A stretch of 54,638 bases of DNA from Pontibacter sp. E15-1. Its GTDB lineage: Bacteria > Bacteroidota > Bacteroidia > Cytophagales > Hymenobacteraceae. The stretch covers positions 1 through 54,638 of the forward strand of contig NZ_JAKVIR010000037.1 of assembly GCF_022601975.1 (NCBI RefSeq), given 5' to 3'. The first letter of the stretch is position 1. Each line of letters starts with the position of its first letter. The position numbers and the translations under genes are program-made. The notes beneath the pieces were generated by a model. It had not been told where the DNA came from. It saw only the letters and a program-made list of their open reading frames with translations, and did no database searches. Below are positions 28,901 through 43,900 of this stretch, in pieces.

Positions 28901-31900
28901 CGTTATGAAACAGCGCAGGGTCAGCGGCTTTCAGCTTGTACTCTTCGGGCGTGGCGGCCTGCTTGCAGCCTCCCATACCTACAAGAGCCAGGAAAAAGGT
29001 GCAGTAAAGTATCTGTTTCAGCATATACAATTAGGTTTTTTGAGAAAACGACTCCACGATCAGGTCGCGTCCGGTCAGTAGCCGGGAGCGTCAGCCCGGA
29101 AGTTAAAGAAATATGAAAACTAATTCCAAACAAATGCGAAAATCATACTAGTTCCGGTTGCTGCCGAAAATCCTGCAGCGGCCAGCGGAGCGCTGTGGCT
29201 TGTGTTACCGCAACATCTCCCCAACACACTTGTAGCCAATGAAATTCCATTTCCCCTAAAAGGCGCTACTACCAGGCAAGCGCCATGCAAGCAGCCGGGC
29301 CTTGGATGCCTGGCCTCACCGTGAAACTAACAAAACTGCGCAGCAATGTCAAACGCGGCCGTAGCCGTTGCCTGTCCCGGCTCACCCCTACAAAGCGCTG
29401 CGTGGCTGGTGCCAACCAGGCTTTTGCCCTATCGGCCCGCCCGCTTGTGCCTACAAACCAACCAAACCCTTACCTTTGCCAAAAACGCATCTCATACATG
29501 AAAGACTTTAAGAAATACTACATCATACCGGCGGCCCCGGAGGAGGTATACCTCGCCTTGACGCACCCGCTCACGCTGCAGGCCTGGACGGGCGACAAGG
29601 CAGAGATGTCGGCGGAGCCCGGCACGGAGTTCTCGCTCTGGGATGGCAGCATTGTGGGCAAAAACCTGGAGTTCGAAGAAGGGAAGATGATCGTGCAGCA
29701 GTGGTATTTCGGGGATCAGGCAGCGCCCTCCATCGTCACCATCAAGCTGCACCCCCACAAATACGGCACCTCGGCCGAGCTGCGGCACCTCAACATCCCG
29801 GACGAGGATTTCGAGGACATACAGGACGGCTGGGACAACAGCTACTTCGCCTCCCTGATCGAGTTTTACGAGGATTAGCTTTCGCGCACGCCCGCCAGCA
29901 ACACGCTCATACACAACCTTCCCGGGCTGTGCAAGTATTCATTTTATCGCCCTATGGCGAAACCATAACCTTGCAGCAAATATGAAGAACGCCATTTCCA
30001 AAGCCGTCGCGCTGTTGCTCATCGGCACGTGGGCACAGGCCTGCTCCGGCAGCAAAACCAACGCCCCAGAAACGGAGCAGCCTGTCGAGCAAACCGCGGC
30101 AATCCCCAGCGAGCCTGTGCAAGTGGAGGTCCGGCAGCAAAATGGGCAGTATACCCTTTACCGGGGCGGCGAGCCCTACTACATCAAAGGGGCGGGCGGC
30201 AGCCGGTACCTGAGCCAGCTGGCGGCCTACGGCGGCAACTCCATCCGCACCTGGAGCACCGACAACGCCCAGGAGGTGCTGGACGAGGCGTACCGCAACG
30301 GGCTAACCGTGACGCTGGGCCTGGAGGTGGGCCGCGAGCGCCACGGCTTCGACTACGATGACCCGGAGGCGGTGACCCAGCAACTGACGGAGCTCCGCAA
30401 AGAGGTCTTGAAGTATAAGGACCACCCGGCCCTGCTGATCTGGGGCATCGGCAACGAGCTGAACCTGAGCTATACCAACCCGCTGGTATGGAACGCCGTG
30501 AACGATATCGCCGCCATGATCCACGAAGTGGACCCGAACCACCCTACCAGCACCATGCTGGCCGGCATTAACAAGCTGGAGATGGAGTATATAAAGGAGA
30601 GCGTGCCGGCGCTGGACATTCTGGCGGTAAACGCGTACGGGGGGCTGCCCGAGGTGCCACAGCGCGTGCGGGAGTTTGGCTGGACCGGGCCATACATGAT
30701 CACGGAGTGGGGCCCCACCGGCCACTGGGAAAGCCCTCAAACACCCTGGGGCGCAGCGGTGGAAGAGACGAGCAGCGAGAAGGCAGCCGTGTACAAAAGC
30801 CGTTACGAAGCCTCCATGGGGCAGGACAAGGCGCAGTGCATCGGCTCTTACGTGTTTCTGTGGGGGCAAAAGCAGGAGCGCACGCCCACCTGGTATGGCC
30901 TCTTCACGGAAGACGGCAAAGAGTCGGAGGTAGTGGACATGATGCAGTACCTCTGGACGGGCAACTGGCCCCAAAACCGCGCCCCGCACCTCGCCTCGTT
31001 TGTGCTGGACGGCAAAAAAGCCACCGACAACATCTACCTGCAACCCGGCAAAGACTACAAGGTGAAGGCCGACGTGAGCGACCCGGACAAAGACCAACTG
31101 ACGTATCGCTACGAGCTGCTGCCCGAAAGCACGGACCTGAAAGAGGGCGGCGACCGCGAGAACAGACCCCAGCCCATACCCAACCGCGTGCACGATACCG
31201 GATCCGGCAAAGCGGACCTGAACGTGCCCGCGCAAGAGGGTGCTTATCGGCTGTTTATATATGCCACCGACGGGAACGACAATGTAGCCACAGCCAACAT
31301 CCCGTTTTTCGTAAAAAAGTAGCCCATACCCCGGCACAATCGGCTTGGGGCCAGGCGCGCGCACTGGTTCGCGGGCATTTCAGGAAGAGCACTTCGTACC
31401 TGGCACAACCTAACGCTAACATCCTCAGTTTGTAAACACAGACAGCAGCTATGATGCCATGACGAAGAAAAAAAGCCAGTTAGAAGCCCTAATCGCGCAG
31501 ATCGACACGTTGCACCAGGAGGCTGTGGCGCTCGAAGAGAAATTTGCCACCGCCATTGACCAGGTACACCCTACTTTTAAAAAGAGCGCCCGGAACCTGC
31601 TGCACTACCTCTCGCTGCGGAAGCACGACATCCGTGGTTTGCAGGAAAGCCTCTCGCAGTTGGGGCTCTCGTCGTTGGGCCGCGCGGAGGGCCACGTGCT
31701 GGCCAGTCTGCAGGCCGTGCGACACCAGCTGTGCCACCTCCAGGACTGTGCCCCCACCAAAAGGCCGCTTGCTGTCTCGTTCCATGAAAATGTGGAGCTC
31801 CTCGACGCGAACACCGAAGCCCTGCTGGGGCCCCGGCCTGCCAAGCGCTCCACCCGCATCATGGTCACCCTCCCCAGCGAGGCTGCCGGGAATTACGAGC

Positions 31901-34900
31901 TGATCCTGCGCCTGCTGAAGGCAGGCATGAACTGCGCCCGCATCAACTGCGCCCACGACAACGAGGCGGTATGGCTCCAGATGGTCCACCTCATCCACCA
32001 GGCCGAGAAAGAGACCAACACCACCTGCAAGATCCTGATGGACCTGATGGGGCCGAAACTCCGCACGGGTCCCCTGGAGGCAGGCCCCAGGCTTATCACC
32101 ATCCGGCCGGCGCAGAACGAGCTCGGCCAAACCACGGAGGCGGCCAACGTGTGGCTGGCCCCTCCGGATGCGCCCCCACCCAAAAACACTGATGCCTGGC
32201 TCCCGGTGCAGGCCGAGTGGCTGGCGCAGTTGCAGGAGAACGACAAAATCCTGTTTACCGATACCCGCGGCCGCAAGCGCTCCTTCTCGATCATGCGCAA
32301 AGAGGTGAATGGCGTGGTCGCCCACCTTTTCAAGACCTCATACATACAGACGGGCACTGAGCTGCGCATCAAAAACAAGGCGGTGGCGGCACGCAAAACA
32401 GCGGTGGGCGAACTTCCGGCCACCTTTTCCCCGATCATCCTCAAAAAAGACAACCTGCTGCAGCTCACCCGCGAGCTCAGGCCCGGGGAACCGGCCCGGT
32501 ATAATGCGCGGGGCCACGTGGTGCAGCCAGCGCACATCTCCTGCACGCTGCCCGAGGTGTTTGCTCAGGCCAAAGTAGGCCAGCCGATCCTCTTCGACGA
32601 TGGCAAGATAGAAGGCATCATCACGGAAGTAAGCCAAGACGCGCTGCTGGTGAAGATTACCTATGCCAGCGAAAAAGGCAGCAAGCTACGCGCAGACAAC
32701 GGCATCAACCTGCCCGAAAGCGCCATCCGGCTGAATGGCATGACCAAAAAGGACAAGCAGGACCTAAAATTTGTGGCCAAACACGCCGACATCGTCAATT
32801 TCTCTTTTGTGAACTATGTGGAGGATGTGGAGGCGCTGCACAAGGAGCTGCGGAAGCTGAAGGCCGAAAAAAAGCTGAGCGTGATGCTGAAGATAGAGAC
32901 GAAGGAGGGATTCCGGAACCTGCCCCGCCTGCTGCTGGCCACCATGAAAGGCTACCCGGCAGGCATCATGATCGCCCGCGGCGACCTGGCCGTGGAGTGC
33001 GGCTGGCTTCGGCTGGCCGAGGTGCAGGAGGAGATTCTGTGGCTGTGCGAGGCTGCCCATATGCCCGTGGTATGGGCCACGCAGGTGCTGGAGACCCTGG
33101 CTAAAAAAGGCCGCCCATCCAGGGCCGAGATCACGGATGCCGCCATGGCCCAGCGCGCCGACTGCGTGATGCTGAACAAGGGGCCGCACGTGATTCAGGC
33201 GATAGAGCTGCTGCACGATATTCTGGTGCGGATGCAGGAACATCAGCATAAAAAAACATCCATGCTGCGCAGCCTGCACGTCTCAGACCTGGATGCGCTG
33301 CAGGAGTAGGCAGCCCGGGCGCTCTACCGCTCAGATGCAGAAAAAACTTCATATAATTGAATTTCAGGCCGATACCCTGTACTTTTTAATTCATTTTCTA
33401 TACCTTAGCAGCAGGCCAGTGCAAGCCGGGTGCCTGTTATTCCCGCGGATCGCAGGATAAACGTGCCCAAAACACTTTACCAGGCGGTATGGCGTCTGCA
33501 CGGTCTCTTTATAAAGGGTATACCCCAGCCTGCCCTTGGGTGGGAATTGTTCAGTAAAGTGTATCGTGATGAAAGACAGGAACCTAGAGAAGCTGTTTTA
33601 CAAACTTGCCACACTGCTGGTGGCATGCGGCATCGCCGTACGATTTTTCGACCTTTCGGAAAACATGCTTGGCCTGCACATGATTTTGTCGGGCCTGCTG
33701 GCAGGGCTGGTGGCCATTCTGCTGCACATGCGGCACGCAAACGAAATGGAACAGAAAAAGTCTGCCCCGCAGGAAAAACAGCTGAAGAAAAATTAACCCG
33801 CCCTCCCGCTGGAGCTTCGATGAGGAGTACCTGAACATCGTGACGAACCAACAGCCATAGCTTTCTCCGGGCTGCAAGCGCTGGAAATTTACGTACCTTG
33901 CCGCTCAAATCACACCAACGCTATATGGACGGAAGAAAACGCGCCAACATCACACCGGGCCTGCACGTGCACATCGTGCTGAAAGAAGACCAGCGCTCCG
34001 GCGACCTCACGGAAGGCTACGTCGAGAAAATCCTCACCAACTCGCCTACCCATCCACACGGCATTAAGGTAAGACTGGAAACCGGCGAAGTAGGCCGTGT
34101 GAAGGAAATATTGGAAAGTTAGGGAGCTTTGGAGAGTTTGGGAGTTTGGAATTTAGAGAGTTGCTTTTTTCTTTTGGAAGGATTTTCTGATTGTGGTGAG
34201 GATGGCTGTCAGTTCATTGGCTTCCTGCTTTAGCTGCGTTAACCGCTGGGCAGGTATAATTCCGGTCTCCTCTAAAAGCTCAAGCCAGAAAAGCGACTCA
34301 TCTGCTTCTTCCAGCACAAATCCGATTTTAGGAGTGAACGCTGCTGCTGACCGGGCACGGCAAGCGGCACGGTAATTTGCCGCCACAGACGTAGCGGCAC
34401 GCAGCAATTGCTTCCCGAGAAGCTGCGCCTCCGCATTGTTCGATAAAGTTTGAAATAGTTTAACCACACGCAGCGCAAAAACCTTCGTGCGCCTCTTAAA
34501 CACCTCCGCAAACTCAAAATTGCCCAATCTCTCCTCACTCATACCTTAACTCTCTAACTTTCTAACTCCCCAACTCCCCAACTCACAAGATCCCCTCGTC
34601 GGCGAAGCTGTAGTAGTCGTTGTCGGTGAAGATGATATGGTCGAGCACGGGGAGGTCCAGAAACTGGCCGGCCTCTTTCATTTTCTTGGTCAGGGCGATG
34701 TCGGCGGCACTGGGCTTGGTGTTTCCGCTGGGGTGGTTGTGCACCAAAATGACAGAACTGGCCAGGTACTCCAGCGCCTTTTTAAAAATCAGCTTCGGGT
34801 CTGCCACCGTGCCGGCCACTCCCCCTGCGCTGATGCTTTCCTTTTTCATTACCACATTGGCCCTATTGAGCAGTATGATCCAGAATTCCTCGTGGGGCAG

Positions 34901-37900
34901 GTCGAGCAGTTGCGGTTTGATATAGGTATAAATGTCGGTGGAGCAGGTAATGCGCGTTTTGGCCGCGGCGGCAGTCTCCTTGCGGCGGCGGCCCAGCTCC
35001 AGCGCACTGACAATGGAAATGGCCTTGGCCTCCCCGATGCCCGGATGTTTTGTCAGGTCCTTCACCGTCAGGCGGGCCAGCTCGTTGAGGTCGTTGCCCA
35101 CTGCCGCGAGGATGATTTTGCCCACGTCCACGGCTGTCAGCCTGGTGGTGCCGGAGCCGATCAGGATCGCGATCAGCTCTGCGTCGCTGAGGGCGGCCCT
35201 TCCTTTCAGTAGCAGCTTCTCGCGGGGCCGGTCTTCCTCGGCCCAGGTTTTGATGTTGAGCAGCGGCTGGTAGGGCGCTGTGGCAGTGGCTTCCGTGTCT
35301 TTCACTTGCGGTACAGATTTTGTAGGTTGAGAGATGAATGAGCAATTGTTTTTGAGAATAATTAGTTCAGCGCAACGCACTTTAATTTAACCTTAACAAG
35401 AAGAAATATAACTGCTGGCAGTTTAGAGCATGTTTAAAATTCATCTTTTGGGCTACAAAACGTCCATCAAGGAGCCTGACTTCACCTTTTTATCGCCCCA
35501 TAGCGCTGCTATGCGGCTCAAAAAACGCTTCGTCAAAACCTTTCCTGAACATTCTTCGCTTCCAAAAATGAAATTCAAACATGCTCTAAAACAATATCAC
35601 CCCGCAGCAGGTTATACCGCCTATATGAGAAGTATCCTATCCTCCGGAACAGCGGTGCTGTTCCTTTTTCTGGTGGACCTGTATGTGTTCCAGGCCATCA
35701 AAACAGTTACACAGAACCTCGACCCTACCGCACAGCGGGTTATTTACTATTTACACTGGGCGGTTTTTGCCATCACGGCAGGCACGCTGGTGCTGGCTAC
35801 CGCCACGCGCGGCATGCCGCCCAACGCCTTCAAAACATACCTCGCCAGCACGCTCTTCATCATCTTCGCCTCTAAGTTGGTGGTAGTGCTGTTTCTGCTG
35901 CTCGACGACACGGTGCGCGTTGGCAAGCTCGTGCGCCATTATGCTGGCAGCGACGCCGTTTTCGACCCTTCGCGCAGCAAGTTCCTGAGCCAGCTGGGGC
36001 TGTTGGCCGCAGCCGTGCCGTTTACCGCCTTTATATATGGCATGGTGAAGGGAGCCTACGATTACCAGGTGAAGCGTATCACCCTGCGTTTCCCGAACCT
36101 GCCAGAGGCTTTTGACGGGTATAAGGTGCTGCAGATATCGGACCTGCACACGGGCAGCTTCACCTCCACAGACCCACTGAAGGAAGCCGTGCAGCTGATC
36201 AACAAACAGGAGGCAGACCTTGTGTTCTTTACCGGCGACCTGGTGAATAACATTGCCACGGAGGTGCAGGAGCACATCGGCACGCTGAAAGAAATTAAAT
36301 CGAAGTCAGGCGTTTTCTCGGTGCTCGGCAACCACGACTACGGCGATTACGTGACCTGGCCCAGTGCCGAGGCCAAAAGCGAGAACCTGCGCCACCTCAT
36401 CGACAGCCACGGCAAGATGGGCTGGCAAATCCTGATGAACGAGCACCGGATTATTGAGAAAGACGGCCAGCAGTTGGCGGTGCTGGGTGTGGAGAACTGG
36501 GGCAACAAGGTCGGTTTCCCGAAATACGGCCGCCTGGAGCAGGCTTATCGCGGTACCGAGGACACCCCCTTCAAGGTGCTTCTCTCCCACGACCCGTCAC
36601 ACTGGGACGGCGAGATCAACCCGAAATACAACGACATAGACCTGACGCTATCGGGGCACACGCACGGCATGCAGTTTGGCGTGAACATACCCGGCTGGAA
36701 ATGGAGCCCGGTGCAGTATGTGTACAAGCAGTGGGCAGGCCTCTATAAAAATGGCCGCCAGCACCTGTACGTGAACACCGGCCTGGGTTTTCTGGGGTAT
36801 CCCGGTCGGGTCGGGTTCCTGCCCGAAATCACGGTGTTTGAGCTCAAAAGGGCATAAAATTTTCTTCCCCGCATCGCCAGCCCATACCGCTGGCGATGCC
36901 TGTTTTTGGGGTGGCCATACCCTGCCAGAGCGGGCACCCGGCCCGCCGCCCCAGAAAAAAACCAAACTGCTTGCATACCGGGCATCCCGCCAAAAACTGT
37001 CTCTGCTAAAGGGTTTTAGCTTTCCTTGCGTCAAATGCTGCCTGAGCGGGCCAGCAATTTGCTGTGGCAACACTTTTTATTTGTTTGGCATCTATTCTTG
37101 CTTTAATTTAGGAGGCTAAGGAAGGTATGTCACGCCATGCCCTCCGCACAGGAAGCCTGGCGTGCGTTCGTGGCCTTGCTATCCCCGGCACTTACAGCTC
37201 CGTTTCGCGCTTCGCTTCCCGCGGGGTGCCAGCGCGGGGCTTTGCCTGTGCCAGAGCTTTTTTACGGTTACCCTGATGATGATTAAGTGTGTTCTTGCCT
37301 TTCTGCAGTTAGTGGCTTTTCTGTTCCTCTCGTCGTTTGCCTTGGCGCAAGATCTGACCTATACCCGGAAGCTGACGCTCTACAGCGCCGTGGAGATGGC
37401 CAAAGAGCAGTCGCCGAGCTACCGGAGCGCCTCGGTGCTGCTCGAGAACAGGCAGTGGCAGTACAAGACTTTCCGCTCTAACTATTACCCGCAACTGAGC
37501 CTCCGTGGCGTGCTGCCGGAGTATAACCGCACCATCGACCCCCGCATTACCGACACTGGCAGCCTGGTGTTTATCAACACTCACAATGCCAATTCATACC
37601 TGCAACTCTCACTGGGGCAGGAAATAGGCCTGACGGGGGGGTATATTTCCATCAACTCCCAGATCAAGCGCCTCGATGACTTTCAGGCTGAGGTTAACCG
37701 CACGCGCTACTCGTCCATACCGGCCACCATCACCCTCAACCAGCCCATCTTCGGGTTTAACTACCGGGCTTGGGACCGCAAGATATCTCCGCTCCGGTAT
37801 GAGGAGGCCCAGCGGGATTACCGCGAGGAGATGGAGGAGATTGCCAGCTCCGCAACCAACCACTTCTTCAACCTGCTGCTGAGCCAGATAAGCCTGCAGA

Positions 37901-40900
37901 TCGCCCAGAAGAACGTGGCTAACAACGATACCCTCTACAAACTGGCCGAGAGCCGGTATGCGGCAGACAAGATCCCGCAGAACGAGCTGCTGCAGATGGA
38001 GCTTACCCTTCTGAACTCGAAGCAGAACCTGGAGCAGACCACCCTCGACGTGGAGGCCAACACCCTGAACCTGAAAGTATACCTCGGCATCACCGACGAC
38101 AACCCCATCCAACTGATCGCTCCGTACGAGATTCCGATTTTTGAGGTGGATGAGCAGGTGGCGCTGGAGCAGGCGCACAAAAACCGCCAGCGGGTAATTA
38201 GCTTTAAGCGGGAGATGCTGGAGGCCGAGCGGCGCGTGGCGCAGGCGAAGGGCGAAACGGGCTTTACCGCCGACCTGTACGCCTCGTTTGGCCTCACGCA
38301 GCAGTCCATCGAGTTTCAGGACGTGTATTCTGACCCGGTGCCGCAGCAGCGCGCGCGCGTGGGCTTCAACATACCCATTATGGACTGGGGCCGGACGGCC
38401 TCCAAGATAGGGACCGCCACGGCCAACAGAACGCTGGTGCAGCAAAACATAGAGCAGCAGAAAATAAACTTCGACCAGGAAATATACCTGAACGTAAAGC
38501 GCTTCCGGGTGCTTCGGCAGCAGGTAATCGGCGCGAGGCGGGCAGATGAGATCGCGGAGAAGCGCTTTAACATCACCAAAGACCGCTACCTGAGTGGGCA
38601 CCTTGGCATCCTGGACCTGAATGTGGCCACGGAAGAGCGCGACAAGGCCAGCCGTAGCTTTATCTCCTCGCTCCGGAGCTTCTGGTCGGCCTATTATACC
38701 CTGCGCCGCCTCACCCTGTATGACTTCGAGACAAAGCAGTCGCTGGTGGGTGAGCTGTAACTCCACCTGCTGAGAGGCATCCCCTCACGTGATTCCCGCC
38801 TTGCGCCGCTGTCGGGCAACCGGGCGCTAACCCCATCCGGCTCCCTCCGTAAAACAGAGGGCTGCGCCTTTTGTGCCGTCTGGCCCGAGACAACCCGCAG
38901 CTCGTTAACCCGAAACACACAACCAACTATGAAAAAGATACTGTATTCTGCTTTTGCCCTGAGCGCGCTGCTGTTTGCGGCAACCTCCTGCTCCGAAGAC
39001 CGGGGCACCACCACCGAGGTGGTTGACTCTAACGAAAACGAAAATGTAGATCCGAGCCACATCAGGGGCTACGGCGATGCCGAGCCGGGCGGAACGGCCC
39101 CTGCCGCTCCCGAGGCAGGCCAGATGTATGGCTTCGACCGGGACGCCTTCTCGCAGCAGGTAAACGCGGACATGGGCCTGGAGGGCGAGGTGGCCACCCA
39201 GATGGTGCAGGTATACTACGACCGCAACAGGCAGCTGAGCGAGATGGAGCAGCGCTACCAGCAGGCCGCCGCCAACACCGACAGCAAGCAGCGGATGGAC
39301 GCGGAGCGCAAGCGCATCGACACGGACACAGACGCGAAGGTAAAGGAAATCCTGACGCCGGAACAATACAAAGCCTACGAGCAAAACCGCTCAAAATACA
39401 ATGCTCCGGCCGCAGGCAACAACGCCTCCGGCACCGAGATGCAGTAAGCGCACAAAGCCTCACAAACAGGAGCCTGTGGCACAAGTTGCCGCAGGCTCCT
39501 GTTGATTTTAGCCGTATTATCTTTACTTTTATAGGTCGAGTCTGTTTTTCTGGAGGCTGGCATACTTTTTAGCTGATTTGGGCGTATTTAAGTAAATCCA
39601 TATATAGCCGCGCTGCTGCGGCACCATCCACATTCATGCACCGACACTTCCTGCTCTATCTTCTTGCCTGCCTGCTTATATGCTGCTATCTGCCCGCCCA
39701 TGCCCAGAAAAGCATCCGGCTTAGCGGAACGGTGCTGCAACCAGACAAGCAAACCCCGGTGCCGGGCGCTACTGTGGTAAAGATGCGCACCGATATGGGG
39801 GTACTTTCGGATGAGCAGGGGAAGTTTAGGATTGACGTGAACCAGAACGACACCCTGCTGATCCGGGCCGTCGGTTTCAAGCCCCTTTTATACCTACCCA
39901 GCAAGCTCCCGGTGTCGGAACTGCGCGTGAACATTGTGCTGCAGGAAGACAGCGTGATGCTGGGCGAGGTAGAGGTAACCAGCCGCCCCTCGCAGGAGAT
40001 GATCGACAGGGCGCTGCGCAACATGAAGCGGGAGCAGGCCAGCCAGGTCAAACGCCCCGGCTACATTCCTGGCCTGGAGCCTCCTCCCCCGCCTCCTGCC
40101 GCCGGCCCCACCATCGCCAACCCCATCGGCCTGCTCTATGACATGCTCTCGAAAGAAGGCAAGGAATTGCGCAAGCTAGAGGAACTGAAGCGCCAGCAGG
40201 AGCTCAAGCAGAAAATAAAAGAGGAGGAAGACTATAACCGTTTCTTTAAAGACAATACCGGTTACCACTGAAAGCAGCTTTCGGGCAGGGGGTTATAAAA
40301 CAGCAACACGCTTTGGGGATTATACCATACCTACTGCCCGATGCCCGGAGGGTATGATTTTGCGGAGAGAATGGCTATTACACACGTTCCTGGCCGAAAC
40401 AGGAAGTCCGGACAGGGCTATCCTGCTGGAAACAGAGGATTAGAAATAAAAAGGATAAAGGCGTCAGTGCTGGCCGGAACATTGGCCAGCGTGCCAATCT
40501 AGAAAATAAGCTGGTATAGCCAGGCCGCCAGTTCCCACATCGCCCACAGCAGTAACCCAAACACGACGACCACGCCAACCACCGCCGCCATGATAATGCT
40601 TTTGCCGCTGCCCTCGTACTTGCCTTCCTCGTAGTGCCGCCGGAGCAGGCGCACGTTGCGCTCGTTGGCTTTGTAGGCAAAGTCGAAAATGCTTCCTAAG
40701 ATAGGGATACTGCCGATGATGGCGTCGAGCGCGATGTTAACGAGCATGAGTGCCACAAGCTTGCCACTGGCTCCGTGCCGCGCAATGGTCAGCACGATAA
40801 CAGCCGACATTGCGAAAGAAGCCAGGTCGCCGGCAACTGGCAGGAGGCCCAGCAAAGGATCAAGCCCAAACCGAAACCTGGTGCCAGGCAACACAAACTG

Positions 40901-43900
40901 GCTATCCATCAGGTGTGCCATGGTATCTACCCATTTCAGCCGCTCAGACTGTGGGGTGCGGGTGTAGCGTACGTTCTCTTTCGACATATACGCGCTTATA
41001 CGCAAGCAACCCCCGAAGGGTATGGCTGCTTTTGGCTAGCCCGATTACACTCCGCAACCAGCCTTAAATAAGCGGTGTACCCGTTTCCGGATGCTGCGGC
41101 GTTTATAAGTACAGACCGTTGCCTCATACCCTTAATTCCTGACTAAAAACGCAATTGGGGCAGTCGAAGCCCTACTCAGCTCTGACCGCCCCAATTACGT
41201 CTCCTGCACCTGCTTAGTGATTTTTGTGCTTGTGGTGCTTTTCGCCTTTCCCGTGCTTGTCGTACTTATCGCCTTTGTGCTTGGTATGGCCAGGGTTTGT
41301 GGTGTTGGGGTGATGCGGGTTATTGCTGTTTTTGTGCCACCCTTTGTGCTTGCCATTGTCTTTGCGCCCATTCCCGGTGCGGTCGTGTCTGGCATCATCA
41401 ATCACAATCACCTTGCCGGTGCGCGACGGGTTCTTTCTGGTGCTGGAGCAGGAGGCCGCCACAAACAAAATGCCCCCGGCCAGCAGCAGGGTTTTGAGGT
41501 ACGTAACTTTCATATCAGGACGCTAGTTGAAAACACAGCCGTCCGAAAAACCGTGCCGGAATTACGCGCCCTCTTCGGCCTGCGCCGTCATCCGCACCGG
41601 GATGTCTTTCTGATAATCGTAGAGCTTGAGTTCCTGGATGTTGGCCGGCAAGCCGAAGCCGTTGTCCAGCAGGGCTTTAGTTACGGCTTGCATGATGCTT
41701 CCCTTCAGCAACAACACCGCCTTCTTGTAGTCGTCTGTCTCGGCCCAGAAAAATACCTTTATGTTCACGGTGTTGGTGCCCAGCTCTTCTACAATGGCGT
41801 ATGGCGGGTCTCGCTGCAATACGCCCTCCACGCCCAGCGCGGTCTTCTCTATCAGGTCAATGGCATCCTGTATGTTGTCGTTGTAATCGATGCCCACCAC
41901 AAAGTCCATCCGGATCAGCCCGTTCTGGGTAAGGTTGGTCACTTTGGAGGTCAGGATAATGCCGTTGGGGATGAATACGTCCTTGCTGTCGAAGGTGAGG
42001 ATATGGGTGGTACGCAGGTGCAGTTCCTTCACCTTGCCAATGGTATCATCCACTTCAATGGTATCGTTTATCTCGAAAGGGCGGTTGAAAGCCAGGATCA
42101 GACCGGCCAGGAAGTTCTCGGCGATGTCTTTAAAGGCGAATCCGATCACGACAGCGGACAGCCCGGCACTGGCCAGCACGCCGCTGGCCACCCCGCTCAG
42201 GCCCAGCGTCTGGAGCACCAGCAGGAACCCCACAATAATAACCAGCCACTTGGAGACGAGCGCAATATACCTCCCCGTGATCTTGTCGTGTGCCTTATTG
42301 ACGAGCTTTGTTTCGAGCCCCAGCCTGATCTTGCGCGCCAGCCACAGTGCTATGAAAAGGATCAGGATTGCCAGCACAATGTTGGGAAGCATGAATAGGA
42401 GTTTTTCCCAGTATTCGTTGGCCACCCGTATCAGATCGTTGGAGGTGTTAGTAAAGCTAAAGCTGTTGTTGTCTTGCATATAGGATGTGGTTTATCTTGC
42501 GGCGGACAAGATGCTGCACGGGGAGAGGGGTCAACTCAGGCTCTCCTGCCCAGCGGCGCGCGCCTGATGCATCTAAACGGAATGGAGGGCATCGCGGTTG
42601 GCCCAAGGAGTTAGGTATAGCGGCAGACTTGAAACACCGGCGCGCGGACACGAAACTATAAAAAAGGTAAAGGCCCGCAGCGTTCACTCCACGGGCCTTT
42701 AGATCAACCTTTTCATCTAAATTAATCAGATATTCTGCCTATTGATACTCTTCCTATATAGAAAAGGTTAGATAAAAGGCGGATTTATTTTTTCTTTTTT
42801 CTCACCCCTGTTTTATAGCGGGCCGAAGCCACCTGTTATACCCTCATTCCCAAACCTTTACACAGGTAACAAACGCGTTCCAAAAACGACGCCACCCAAT
42901 TTATATCGCCCCGCTTCGTTATCATCACGTAGTTGCAGTCGTATATTTCAGTATATGAACCTATCTCAATTTAACAAGCAGCCACTGGCGCAACGGGCAG
43001 GGATTCTGATGGAGCAGGGCACCTTTCTGGCGCTGCGGCATCGGTCGCAGTACGTGATCTGCCTGTACCACGTGCACCAGTTTTTCGCGGAGGTATGGTT
43101 CGAGCCCCGACGGCACGAGTTCGTGCTGGTTCGCGGCCTGCAGGGCACGGTATACCTGGAGCCCTACCTGGACCAGATAAACCTTCAGGACCTCCGCCAA
43201 TGCCTGTAACATTTCGCCCGCTGTGGACTTTCCCTTACTGCCCCGTGCAAGACAAAGGCTTCCGGGTGCATGCGTAATAGCCATACCCCAAACAGACAGC
43301 GCCAGACAGAAAGCTATATGCTATACCGTCTGGCGCTGTCTGTTTGAGGATGCCTCCAAGAATAATCTTACCTAAACTCAGGAATAAAGCAGTTATTTCA
43401 AAACTTATACAGCCTTATTTCATAGCTTGCTTTGCGCTCCACGCCCGCTGGGGCGCGTTTTCCCGCTCGGCACTGTGTACATTTCCTGCCTAACGGCTGC
43501 CACTGACGTGGCACCGGAAATCTACAAGAAGAGGGCCCCTACCCCCGGCGCCTCCTGGAAAAACTGGGAATCATTTTGCCTTCATCTAGCTAAACTATAC
43601 TTCTCCAAAGCAGAAAAACTTATCTGAAAGCAGGTTAACCTATAGCTATTCCTGAGTTGACGGTTTCTAAAGCAGCCCTACTTCCGGTAACATAGGATAT
43701 AGTATAATCAAATTTCGTTTTTGGGCGCGAAACGCAATTGTGCGCTTAGAGCAATATCAATTGATAAGCACATACAGCCTCGCCTTTCAAGTAGTGCAAT
43801 TCCCCTCGTGGGGGTAGGGGCCCTCTTGGGAGGGGTAGGGGTGGGTTATTTTTTTTGCTTCTTCCGAATGAGCAAGCCCAACTGCGCAGAGTCTATTTGA